35,206 nt of DNA from Gemmatimonadota bacterium (GTDB lineage Bacteria; Gemmatimonadota; Gemmatimonadetes; Longimicrobiales; Gaopeijiaceae). The DNA is taken from the NCBI GenBank assembly GCA_007121555.1, contig SKKH01000007.1, positions 1 to 35,206 on the forward strand. Reading direction: 5' to 3'. The position numbers and the translations under genes were made by a program. Below, piece by piece: positions 21,917 through 29,878 of this stretch (position 1 is the first letter of the stretch; each line of letters opens with the position of its first letter). Under the pieces are notes generated by a model. That model was not told where the DNA came from. It saw nothing but the letters and a program-made list of their open reading frames with translations, and made no database searches.

Positions 21917-23127
21917 CCCCCCCGGCCGCCGACACCAGCGGACTCGCCGATGCGGTGAGGGGGCGGGTGGAGGAGCTCCTGGGTCCCGAGGCTCTCCACC
22001 CACCCGGTGAGACGCTCCAGGCTGCGGCTTCGAAGCTTCCAGTGCTCGCCGTTCCTGCGGACGCCGAGGAGGCTGCGGCCCTCCTGCGGGTGGCGGGAGA
22101 GGAGGGGTGGAGGGTGCTTCCCAGGGGCTCGACGGTCCACGCCCCTCAGCAGGTCGAAGGTTTCCCCTCTCCCCACCTCCATCTCTCTTCCGGGCGAATG
22201 GCGGACATCCTGGACTATGAGCCCGCCGACCTGACGATCCGCGCCGGGGCTGGGGTCACCCTGGAGGCGCTGGATCGGATCCTGGCTCCGGAGGGGCAGT
22301 GGCTTCCCCTGGACCCACCGGGAGGTGACGGGGTGAGTCTGGGAGGGGTGGCGGCCGAGGGCGTCGCGGGGCCCCTCTCGGCGGCCTTCGGTCGGCCCCG
22401 GGATCAGCTCCTGGGGCTCACCCTCATCGATGGACGGGGCCGGATTCTGGAGTTGGGGGGGCGAGTGGTGAAGAATGTGGCGGGCTTCGATCTGGTGCGT
22501 TTGAGCTGTGGGAGTCGGGGGACGCTGGGCATGATCAGTCAGCTCTCCCTCCGACTCTATCCCCGTCCGGGCGCGGACCGGACGCTCCTCTGGACGCTGG
22601 GATCACTGGATGACGGCGTGGAGGTGGCCCGCTCCCTCGCCGGCCTCCCCTTCATTCCAGCCAGCCTGGAGCTTCTGGCGGGGATGGACCCCGACCCGGG
22701 GAGTGCCGACCCGGTTCCAGAGGCCGTCGTCCTCCTCCGGCTGGTGGGCTCGGAGACCGGTGTGGCCCGTGTGGAGCGCGGGACCCGGGAGCTGGCGGGA
22801 TCTCCAGACCGGGTGCTGAACGGAGAGGGCTCGCGCACGGCGGCGATCCAGCGCTCCACCCGGGAGGGCACGGTTCGTCCACTCCACCGACGCCACACCC
22901 TCCCGGCCCGGATCGGCAGGGTCCTCGAGGAGCTGGAGCCGGCCGGACGTCCGGTGGCGGTGCACGTCCTGTCCGGGACGATCCGGTGTCTGGGCTGGAC
23001 ACCCGCTCGGGAGCCCTCCGGCGCTGGCGGCGGGGGGGAGGCGGCTTCCGCCCTCCTGTCACGGCTGCGAAGGGTATTCGACCCCGAGGGCATTCTTCCA
23101 GGAGCCTGGAGGGAGGGATGGGCGTGA
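21913..23127 (+). CDS. glcE: Glycolate oxidase FAD-binding subunit GlcE
   Basis: GlcE is the second FAD-binding (PCMH-fold) subunit of the membrane-associated glycolate oxidase. The diagnostic stretch GGRVVKNVAGFDLVRLSCGSRGTLGMI is at about 177-203 (given here in part). IRAGAGVTLEALD lies near 110-122. The typical RGSGT loop is degenerate (PRGSTVHAP), as is usual in GlcE, which suggests a structural or electron-transfer role. At 404 residues it is slightly longer than E. coli GlcE (350). The ATG overlaps the glcD stop in ATGA, and its 3' end overlaps the aldehyde dehydrogenase start by 10 bp. Confidence 0.9.
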   Translation: MTPPAADTSGLADAVRGRVEELLGPEALHPPGETLQAAASKLPVLAVPADAEEAAALLRVAGEEGWRVLPRGSTVHAPQQVEGFPSPHLHLSSGRMADILDYEPADLTIRAGAGVTLEALDRILAPEGQWLPLDPPGGDGVSLGGVAAEGVAGPLSAAFGRPRDQLLGLTLIDGRGRILELGGRVVKNVAGFDLVRLSCGSRGTLGMISQLSLRLYPRPGADRTLLWTLGSLDDGVEVARSLAGLPFIPASLELLAGMDPDPGSADPVPEAVVLLRLVGSETGVARVERGTRELAGSPDRVLNGEGSRTAAIQRSTREGTVRPLHRRHTLPARIGRVLEELEPAGRPVAVHVLSGTIRCLGWTPAREPSGAGGGGEAASALLSRLRRVFDPEGILPGAWREGWA

Positions 23128-24662
23128 AGCTGACGGACGAGGCGGACATCCTCTTCATCCGGCGACCTCAGGACGGGGCGCCGGTGGGCAGCGTCACCGT
23201 CGACGGCCCTGACGAGGTGCGAGCCGCCGTGGCGCGGGCCCGAGGGGCTCAGCAGGGCTGGGCCTCTCTCGAACTCGCGCATCGGGTCCGGCTCCTGGGT
23301 GAGTTCCGCCATGTCATCGCGCGCGGCGCGGAGGAGATCGCGGCCCGGATCGTGGCCGAGACCGGGAAGCCCGAGGTGGAGGCCCTCACCGAGGTGACTA
23401 CGGTGGTGTCCCTCTGCAGGTACTTCGAGCGGCGGGCCCTTCGGCTCCTTGGGCCTCGTCGAGTCGGCTCCGGCTGGCTGCAATGGAAGCGCTCCACGAT
23501 CCTCCAGGAGCCGTATGGAGTGGTGGGGGTGATCGCGCCCTGGAACTATCCCTTCATTCTGGCTGCCGAGCCGGCGCTCACCGCTCTCTTCGCAGGCAAC
23601 GGCGTGGTCCTCAAGCCTTCGGAACGAGCACCCTTCACCGGTGCCATCCTCGAGGAGCTTCTCACCGAGACCGACCTCCCGACCCGCCTGATCCAGGTCG
23701 TGCAGGGCGGGGCGGAGACCGGATCCCACCTGGTGGCGTCCGGGATCGACCGTCTTCACTTCACCGGTAGCCCCGCTGCGGGACGCCAGGTGCTGGCCGC
23801 CGCGGCGCCTCGCCTGCTCCCGGTCTCGCTCGAGCTGGGAGGAAAGGATCCGGCATTGGTGCTTTCGGATGCCGATCTGGACCGAGCGGCACGGGGCATC
23901 GCCTTCGGTGCCTTCTTCAATGCCGGTCAGACCTGTCTGGCTACGGAACGGGTCTTCGTGGAGTCGTCGGTCTACGAGTCGTTCCTGCGAAGGCTGATCC
24001 GCTTCACCTCGGAGCTCCGGGCTGGGTCGGGGGGCGAGGCCGAGGTGGGGCCCCTCACCACCCCGGAGCAACTCGCCATCGTCGAGGAGCAGCTGGCCGA
24101 CGCGGTGGAGCGAGGGGCCCGGGTTCTCTGCGGGGGTCACCGGATCGATCCGGCCTCCAACGTCTTCCTCCCCACAATCCTGGCCGATGTCAACGAGCGG
24201 ATGCGGGTCATGCGCGAAGAGACCTTCGGGCCTCTGCTCCCGGTGGTGGAGGTGGCCGACGAGGACGAGGCGGTCCGGCGGGCCAACGCCCACCCCATGG
24301 GGCTCTTCGCCTCGGTCTGGACCGGTGACCCGGAGCGGGGCCGGGCCTTGGCGTCCCGACTTCGTGGAGGAGGGGTGTCGGTGAACGACACCCTCTCCCA
24401 CTGGGCGGTACCGGCTCTCCCCATGGGGGGAGTGGATGAAAGCGGCTTCTCCCGGGTGAGGGGCGACGAGGGGCTCCTCGCCTTCAGCCGGTCCAGGGTC
24501 CTTCTCGAGAACCGCCTGGACCTCGCCCGGGAGCCGTGGTGGTTCCCCTATCGCCCCGGAGATCGGCGGCTGGTCCGGGCCATCCTGGCCTGGGAAGGAG
24601 AGCGAGGAATTCGTCGGGTGTCCCGGGCGCTGGGTGCCCTCCTGGGTCGAGGAGAGACATGA
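23118..24662 (+). CDS. NAD(P)-dependent aldehyde dehydrogenase, embedded in the glc operon
   Basis: This 514-residue ALDH has the conserved PWNYP (about 141-145), the general-base E239 in LELGGKDP, and the catalytic thiol C273 in GQTCLATERVFV. ETFGPLLPV and the cofactor region VVLKPSE are also present. A C-terminal extension with PWWFPYRP (about 473-480) is like that of long ALDHs with a membrane-associated tail. ATG 23118 follows GGAGGG and overlaps the glcE end by 10 bp; the ATGA at its end starts glcF. The open frame extends upstream inside glcE but is not used. Placed between glcE and glcF, it may oxidise glycolaldehyde or lactaldehyde to the hydroxyacid that GlcDEF consumes. The aldehyde is inferred. 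Confidence 0.9.
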   Translation: MGVKLTDEADILFIRRPQDGAPVGSVTVDGPDEVRAAVARARGAQQGWASLELAHRVRLLGEFRHVIARGAEEIAARIVAETGKPEVEALTEVTTVVSLCRYFERRALRLLGPRRVGSGWLQWKRSTILQEPYGVVGVIAPWNYPFILAAEPALTALFAGNGVVLKPSERAPFTGAILEELLTETDLPTRLIQVVQGGAETGSHLVASGIDRLHFTGSPAAGRQVLAAAAPRLLPVSLELGGKDPALVLSDADLDRAARGIAFGAFFNAGQTCLATERVFVESSVYESFLRRLIRFTSELRAGSGGEAEVGPLTTPEQLAIVEEQLADAVERGARVLCGGHRIDPASNVFLPTILADVNERMRVMREETFGPLLPVVEVADEDEAVRRANAHPMGLFASVWTGDPERGRALASRLRGGGVSVNDTLSHWAVPALPMGGVDESGFSRVRGDEGLLAFSRSRVLLENRLDLAREPWWFPYRPGDRRLVRAILAWEGERGIRRVSRALGALLGRGET

Positions 24663-25984
24663 GCGGGGGGCCTTCGCGTCTGCCGGAGGGAGCGCTGGCC
24701 TCGGCGCTGAGCCAGCAGACCGAGCGTCTCTCCCACTGTGTACACTGCGGGTTCTGTCTCCCGGCCTGCCCCACCTATACCCGTCTGGGCGACGAGGCCG
24801 ACTCGCCGAGAGGCCGCCTGCACCTCATGGGCGCGGTGGTGGAGGGTCGGCTGGATCCGGCCTCCGAGGCCTTTCAGCTTCACATGGACCGGTGTCTGGG
24901 TTGCCGGGCCTGCGAATCGGTCTGTCCCTCTGGGGTGGAGTACGGGTTCCTCCTCGAGAGGGCCCGGGAGGTGGCGGTGAGCGCCCGGCAACCGTCGCTC
25001 GTGCAACGGCTTCTGCTGGGACTGATCCAGCGGCCGGCCCTGTTCCTGCCCTGGATGTGGATGAGTCGCCTTCTGCGTTGGTCGCGAATCCCGGCCCTCC
25101 TGGGGAGGGGAGAGGCCGGTGCCGGGAGACCCGGACCGCTTCGCCTGGGGGCCGCCATGCTTGCGGCCTCGGCGCCTCCCTCTCTTCGGGTCGCTTCCTT
25201 CACGGGGACGCGCGTTCAGGATCGGGAGGGCGAGGCTTCCGGGGAACCACGGGGGGAGGTGGCCCTCCTCACCGGGTGCGTCCAGGATCAGCTGTTTCGA
25301 CGCGTCAACCAGGCCAGCCGAAGGGTCCTGGCAGCCAACGGCTGGACGGTGGTGGAGGTGGCGGGTCAGGGATGCTGCGGCGCCCTTCACGCCCATGGCG
25401 GCCGTCTCTCCCAGGCCCGTGAGATGGCGCGGCGGAACCTCGCCGCCTTCCAGTCGGCGAAGCCCAGGTATATCGTGAACAACGCCGCCGGTTGCGGGGC
25501 CATGATGAGGGAGTACCATGAGCTCCTCGGCGAGGATGCCAGGGAGCTCTCGCACCGGGTCGTGGACATCTCCTCTCTCCTTGCGGGAGAGGGCCGGCGG
25601 CCCCGGGTTGGTGATCCCCTCGCCATGACGGTGACCTACGACGCCCCCTGCCACCTCCTCCATGCCCAGGCCGTCTCCGGCGTGGGTGAGGCCCTGCTGG
25701 CATCGATCCCGGAGCTGGAGCTGCGACCCCTTCAGAGGGCGGAGGAGTGCTGTGGGGGAGCGGGAATCTACGGGATCACCCACCCGGAGCTGGGAGGTGA
25801 GATCGGGATGGACAAGGCCAGGGCGGTGATCGCCAGCGGGGCCGATGTCCTGGCCACCGGAAATCCGGGTTGCATGATGCAGATCGGCGCCCACCTGCGC
25901 CTCCTCGGGTCAGAGATCCAGGTCGTCCACCCCATCGAACTACTGGACGAGAGTTACCGAAGCGCCGGGCTTTACGAGAGCTGA
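24659..25984 (+). CDS. glcF: Glycolate oxidase iron-sulfur subunit GlcF
   Basis: GlcF carries electrons from the flavoprotein subunits to the quinone pool. Two 4Fe-4S motifs are complete: C27, C30, C33, C37 (CVHCGFCLPACP) and C79, C82, C85, C89 (CLGCRACESVCP). Two C-terminal cysteine-rich CCG domains follow, with GQGCCGALHAHGG and EECCGGAGIYG. At 441 residues it is slightly longer than E. coli GlcF. The frame is open upstream inside the ALDH gene, but ATG 24659 overlaps the ALDH stop (ATGA) and gives the family N-terminus. A 71-bp gap separates it from the next gene. Confidence 0.94.
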   Translation: MSGGPSRLPEGALASALSQQTERLSHCVHCGFCLPACPTYTRLGDEADSPRGRLHLMGAVVEGRLDPASEAFQLHMDRCLGCRACESVCPSGVEYGFLLERAREVAVSARQPSLVQRLLLGLIQRPALFLPWMWMSRLLRWSRIPALLGRGEAGAGRPGPLRLGAAMLAASAPPSLRVASFTGTRVQDREGEASGEPRGEVALLTGCVQDQLFRRVNQASRRVLAANGWTVVEVAGQGCCGALHAHGGRLSQAREMARRNLAAFQSAKPRYIVNNAAGCGAMMREYHELLGEDARELSHRVVDISSLLAGEGRRPRVGDPLAMTVTYDAPCHLLHAQAVSGVGEALLASIPELELRPLQRAEECCGGAGIYGITHPELGGEIGMDKARAVIASGADVLATGNPGCMMQIGAHLRLLGSEIQVVHPIELLDESYRSAGLYES

Positions 25985-26055
25985 CCCCAGGGGACCTCGG
26001 GGTTTTCGTGAAACAGGATTCAACAGCCTCCAGAGAGGCGAACGAGGACGGACAC

Positions 26056-26673
26056 ATGAGCGAGTCATCGAGCTCCGACGACAGCGGCATGGTATCCCTG
26101 GACCCCCGTTTTCCGGTGTGGGAACGGGTCTTCACCACCGGGCCCCTCGTCGTGATCGGCAGCCGGGAGGGCGACGGCTATGACCTGGCCCCCAAGCATC
26201 TGGCCATGCCGCTGGGGTGGGAGGGTCACTTCGGATTCGTCTGCACTCCCACCCACGGCACCCATCGCAATGTCCGGGAGCACGGGAGCTTCACAGTGAG
26301 CTACCCAGGACCCGACCAGGTCGTGGTGACGAGCCTCACGGCGGCTCCTCGCTCGGGTGAGGGCGCGGCCACGCCGGGTCTTTCCTCCCTCCCCACCCTG
26401 CCGGCCGAGGTGGTGGACGGGATCGTTCTGAAGGATGCCCATCTGGTTCTGGAGTGTGAATTGGACCGGATCGTGGAGGGGTTCGGGCGTGCCAGCCTCA
26501 TCGTTGGCACCGTCGTCGCGGCCAGGGCGCGTGCGGGAGCGGTGAGAGTCACCGGAGTGGACGATGAGGGGCTCCTCCGGGACGACCCGCTCCTGGTCTA
26601 CGTGAATCCCGGCCGGTATGCCAGCGTCGCTGAGACCCACCCCTTCCCCTTCCCGGCCGGATTTCAACGGTGA
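26056..26673 (+). CDS. Flavin reductase-like FMN-binding split-barrel protein
   Basis: The 205-residue protein has the fold of the flavin reductase-like/NTA monooxygenase component family. An N-terminal strand pattern (FTTGPLVVIGSREGDGYDLAPKHLAMPLGW in segments near 29-60) precedes FVCTPTHGTHRNVREHGSFTVSYP, the typical segment in which N-terminal asparagine-rich FMN contacts and NVRE-type residues occur. Such proteins bind FMN and either reduce it or use it as a prosthetic group. ATG 26056 follows GAGGACGG; the upstream open frame belongs to glcF in another phase. It is coupled to the next gene by overlap with a GTG. A link to the FAD oxidoreductase five genes on is possible but unproven. Confidence 0.75.
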   Translation: MSESSSSDDSGMVSLDPRFPVWERVFTTGPLVVIGSREGDGYDLAPKHLAMPLGWEGHFGFVCTPTHGTHRNVREHGSFTVSYPGPDQVVVTSLTAAPRSGEGAATPGLSSLPTLPAEVVDGIVLKDAHLVLECELDRIVEGFGRASLIVGTVVAARARAGAVRVTGVDDEGLLRDDPLLVYVNPGRYASVAETHPFPFPAGFQR

Positions 26674-26675
26674 CC

Positions 26676-27866
26676 ATGGATCCACACCCTGAAACGCCTC
26701 GCATCCTCGAATGGTTGGCGTCCCGGACCCCCGAGATGATCCGACTCCTGGAGGAGCTGACCCGACTGGAGAGCCCCAGCACCGTTCCCGAGACTCAGGA
26801 GCCGGTGTTCCAGGTCATGGTCCGGGAGTTGGAGAAGCTGGAATTCCAGGTCCGTCGTCTCTCCGGGGGGGAGACCGGAGGCCAGCTCTGGGCCCGCCCC
26901 GAACGGCGGGTCCGGGGACGGCCGATGCAGGTGATCATCGGCCATGTGGACACCGTCTGGCCCGTCGGCACCCTGGAGCTCATGCCCGTCGTCCGCGAAG
27001 GGGAGCGGATGCGGGGGCCCGGGGTCTTCGACATGAAGGGAGGGCTGGTGCAGTCCGTATTTGCGCTCCGGGCCCTTAGGGAGTTGGATCTGGAGCCCCG
27101 GGTCACCCCGACCGTCTTTCTGAATTCAGACGAGGAGATTGGGAGCCCCGAGTCGGAGAACAGGGTGCGACACATCGCCAGGAGGGCGGCCCGCGCCCTG
27201 GTTCTGGAGCCGGCCCTCGAGCCGGTGGGAAAGTTGAAGACCAGCCGGCGGGGTGGCGGACGGTTCGAGATCCGGGTAAAGGGCCTGAGTGCACACACCG
27301 GGCTGGCTCCCGGCGAGGGTGCCAGCGCGATCCACGAACTCTCCCATCTCGTCCAGAAGCTCTACACCCTCTCGGATCCTGAACGGGGCGTCACGGTGAA
27401 CGTGGGCGAGATCCGGGGTGGGACCCGGCCCAACGTGGTGGCGGCAGAGGCCTCGGCGGTCGTCGATGTCCGGGTCCGCACGTCCGAAGATGGCCGATGG
27501 CTCGAAGAACAGATCCGGGAGCTGGCCGCCGGCATCCGGGTGACCCCGGGAACCACGGTGGAGATCCTGGGCGGCGTGGATCGTCCCCCCATGGAGCCCA
27601 CCCCCGGAAACCGATCCCTGTGGGCGGCGAGTCGGGCGGTGGGAAGGTGCCTTGGGCTGGAGCTGGACGAAGGTATGTCGGGGGGTGGCTCCGACGGGAA
27701 TACCACCAGCCTTTTCGCGCCCACTCTGGATGGCCTGGGTGCGGTCGGAGATGGGGCCCATGCCGTTCATGAGTACCTGGACGTAACGCAAATGCCTGAG
27801 CGGGCCGCCCTCCTCGCGGGGATCCTTCTGCTCCCCGACCTCCGGGTCGGGTCGGCGACTCCGTGA
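26676..27866 (+). CDS. M20 family amidohydrolase (carboxypeptidase G2 / N-acyl-L-amino-acid deacylase type)
   Basis: The 396-residue dizinc enzyme has H90 and D92 (GHVDTVWP), D119 (GVFDMKGG), catalytic E153 with E154 (SDEEIGS), E178 (LEP) and H362 (GAHAVHE). The dimerisation-domain motif GLSAHTG lies near 203-209. It fits the CPG2/glutamate carboxypeptidase branch, whose members hydrolyse C-terminal glutamate amides or N-acyl-L-amino acids. Next to an N-acylamino-acid racemase it is a good candidate for the L-specific deacylase. ATG 26676 was chosen; GTG 26670, overlapping the previous stop, is the alternative. Its end overlaps the next gene by 4 bp (GTGA). Confidence 0.9.
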   Translation: MDPHPETPRILEWLASRTPEMIRLLEELTRLESPSTVPETQEPVFQVMVRELEKLEFQVRRLSGGETGGQLWARPERRVRGRPMQVIIGHVDTVWPVGTLELMPVVREGERMRGPGVFDMKGGLVQSVFALRALRELDLEPRVTPTVFLNSDEEIGSPESENRVRHIARRAARALVLEPALEPVGKLKTSRRGGGRFEIRVKGLSAHTGLAPGEGASAIHELSHLVQKLYTLSDPERGVTVNVGEIRGGTRPNVVAAEASAVVDVRVRTSEDGRWLEEQIRELAAGIRVTPGTTVEILGGVDRPPMEPTPGNRSLWAASRAVGRCLGLELDEGMSGGGSDGNTTSLFAPTLDGLGAVGDGAHAVHEYLDVTQMPERAALLAGILLLPDLRVGSATP

Positions 27867-28894
27867 AACATCGAGCCATTCTGACCTCGATGACCCGGAT
27901 CTCGGATCTGGGGGAACTTCCCTTCCACCTCCAATCGCGACCTAGAGAGGGCTGGAAGACAGGGGACTACGTGGCCGTGGGAGTGTTGGATGCCCCCGCT
28001 TCTGGAAGAGTCGAGCTGGTCACCGGACGTTTCGTGGACCTGGTCGGGGGCGAGGTGGTGGTCGGAGCGCTGGGTCATCGATACGCCACGTTGGAGGCGA
28101 CGGGCAGTTGGGAAGAGGTCGGGAGTGACGGGATGATGGAGATTCTCACGGGAGGGGGTCTTCTGGGTCGTTGTACGTCCCGGTCCAGCCTGATTCCACC
28201 CCTAACCCGTGTCCGCTATATGGGTCACGTGGTCCGAGATGGCCGTTCTCTGGGAATGCTGGATTTCGTGCCGGAGGTGGAAGGCTTCCCAGCAGCGCCC
28301 AGCGCTGGACTTCACGTGCCCTCGGTCATGATCATCGGGACGTCCATGTCGGCGGGAAAGACGGCCACCGCCCGGGTAGTGACGCGTCGGCTCCTGGACA
28401 TGGGTCAAAGGGTCATGGCGGCGAAGCTCACAGGCGCTGGACGCTATCGGGACATCCTCACCATGCGCGATTCCGGAGCGGATCCCATTTTCGACTTCAT
28501 GGACATGGGGCTTCCCTCCACTGTGTGTCCTGCCGAAGAGTACGGGAGGGCGCTGGAAGGGCTTCTGGTCCGGATGAGTCGGGCTTCGGTGGACCTTGCG
28601 GTCATCGAGGTGGGGGCCTCCCCCATGGAACCCTACAATGGCGATGTGGCGGTACGCCGAATCATGGAGTCGGTCCGGTTGACCATCCTATGTGCGTCGG
28701 ATCCCTACTCGGTCGTAGGCCTGATGGAGGCATTCCAGTTGACTCCGGATCTCGTGACTGGGATCACATCCAACACGTGGGCGGGGGTGGAACTGGTGGA
28801 GAAGCTGACGGGCGTACTTTGTCTGAACATCAGGGATCCCCGGGCCGTAGAGAAGTTGGATACGCTCCTGGAAAATCGACTCCTGAAGGGGTGA
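27863..28894 (+). CDS. DUF1611-like P-loop protein, possible N-acyltransferase (DgcN-like)
   Basis: The 343-residue protein has an N-terminal beta-rich domain (about 1-140) and a P-loop domain. Walker A is GTSMSAGKT (159-167, K166, T167). AAKLTGAGRYRDI (186-197) and VIEVGAS (248-253) follow in BioD/cobyric-acid-synthase-like positions. This fits the DUF1611 family, one member of which (DgcN) was described as a D-glutamate N-acetyltransferase acting with the enolase-superfamily racemase DgcA. An enolase of similar type is three genes downstream, which supports a shared pathway. The substrate cannot be read from the sequence. The GTG start overlaps the M20 stop in GTGA and the GNAT gene begins 3 nt after its stop. 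Confidence 0.6.
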   Translation: MKHRAILTSMTRISDLGELPFHLQSRPREGWKTGDYVAVGVLDAPASGRVELVTGRFVDLVGGEVVVGALGHRYATLEATGSWEEVGSDGMMEILTGGGLLGRCTSRSSLIPPLTRVRYMGHVVRDGRSLGMLDFVPEVEGFPAAPSAGLHVPSVMIIGTSMSAGKTATARVVTRRLLDMGQRVMAAKLTGAGRYRDILTMRDSGADPIFDFMDMGLPSTVCPAEEYGRALEGLLVRMSRASVDLAVIEVGASPMEPYNGDVAVRRIMESVRLTILCASDPYSVVGLMEAFQLTPDLVTGITSNTWAGVELVEKLTGVLCLNIRDPRAVEKLDTLLENRLLKG

Positions 28895-28897
28895 GCC

Positions 28898-29740
28898 ATG
28901 GAGCATGAGATCCGTGAGTTCCGAACCCTCGAAGAGTACCGGGAGTGCGTGGCCCTGCAGGAGGAGGTCTGGGGGGAAGGCTTCGCGGAGCGGGTTCCGG
29001 TGGCCATCCTCAGGGTGGCCCAGCGACTGGGGGGCGTGGCGGCCGGGGCCTACGACTCCCAGCGGCGCCTGGTGGCCTTCGTCTTTGGGCTCACCGGGAT
29101 CCAGGAAGGCCGACCAGTCCACTGGTCCGATATGCTGGCGGTGCGGCCCGGCCTCAGGGACTCCGGCCTGGGGCGCCGGCTCAAGCTCTATCAGAGAGAA
29201 GTCCTGCTGGCGGCGGGCGTACGAAGGATGCTCTGGAGCTTCGACCCGCTGGAGTCTCGCAACGCCCATCTGAATCTGGAGCGTCTCGGGGTCGTGGCCC
29301 GGGAATACGTCCACGACATGTACGGACAGTCCGACTCGCCGCTTCATCGCGGGATTGGCACCGACCGGCTGATCGCGCTGTGGGAGCTCGACGCTCCCAG
29401 GGTGAGCCGGCGAATCGAAGGGCGGGCTGAGCCGACGCCCAGCACACACGAGGGAGGGGTGGCCGTGGTCCTCGACGGCCGGACTCTGGAAGGGACCGAC
29501 CCCATCCCGGGAGCGCCCCGGCTCGAGGAGGAGGTCCGTCGGATCTCGGTGGCCATCCCGGCGGACATCCACGGAATCCGGGAGCGGAATCTGGAGCTGG
29601 CCCGGGAGTGGAGAGAGGCCACCCGCTCTGCCCTGGACCACTATCTGGCTCGGGGTTGGGAGGTGCAGGGGCTGACCCGCTCGGGAACCCTCTCGCGGTA
29701 CCTGCTGGTTCGTGAGGGTAGAGGCCCATCGGAGGAGTAG
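28898..29740 (+). CDS. COG3375-type GNAT acyltransferase (candidate D-amino-acid N-succinyltransferase)
   Basis: The 280-residue protein has an N-terminal GNAT domain (about 1-170). The acyl-CoA loop is RDSGLGRRLK (87-96), preceded by WSDMLAVRPGL. The segment WSFDPLESRNAHLNLERLGVVAREYVHDMYG (113-143, quoted here in the family's terms as DPLExxNAxLNxxxLG) is typical of COG3375. A C-terminal extension (about 185-275) ending in AREWREATRSALDHYLARGW is also family-typical. In Geobacillus, a GNAT of this kind beside an N-succinylamino-acid racemase was assigned as a D-amino-acid N-succinyltransferase. It starts 3 nt after the DUF1611-like gene. After its stop there is a 138-bp gap before the flavoprotein. 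Confidence 0.75.
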   Translation: MEHEIREFRTLEEYRECVALQEEVWGEGFAERVPVAILRVAQRLGGVAAGAYDSQRRLVAFVFGLTGIQEGRPVHWSDMLAVRPGLRDSGLGRRLKLYQREVLLAAGVRRMLWSFDPLESRNAHLNLERLGVVAREYVHDMYGQSDSPLHRGIGTDRLIALWELDAPRVSRRIEGRAEPTPSTHEGGVAVVLDGRTLEGTDPIPGAPRLEEEVRRISVAIPADIHGIRERNLELAREWREATRSALDHYLARGWEVQGLTRSGTLSRYLLVREGRGPSEE

Positions 29741-29878
29741 AAGGTCCGCCCGACCGAGACGAGGGCCCCTGCCGCCTCCGCGGCCTGCCGAAGCCCTTCG
29801 AGCTCCGGACCGTCCCCTGAAGATGGGATCCCCCCGGACGTTGGGCGGTACCGAGGAGTCCGCAAAAGGAGAACCAGG

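Noticed and set aside
19784-22003. 739-residue antisense frame opposite the MBL hydrolase and glcD
   Set aside because: A long high-GC shadow with no motif, opposite two well-supported genes.
29741-29878. Possible small gene in the GNAT-flavoprotein gap
   Set aside because: Only 138 bp, with no start plus ribosome-binding site leading into a motif; treated as leader sequence.
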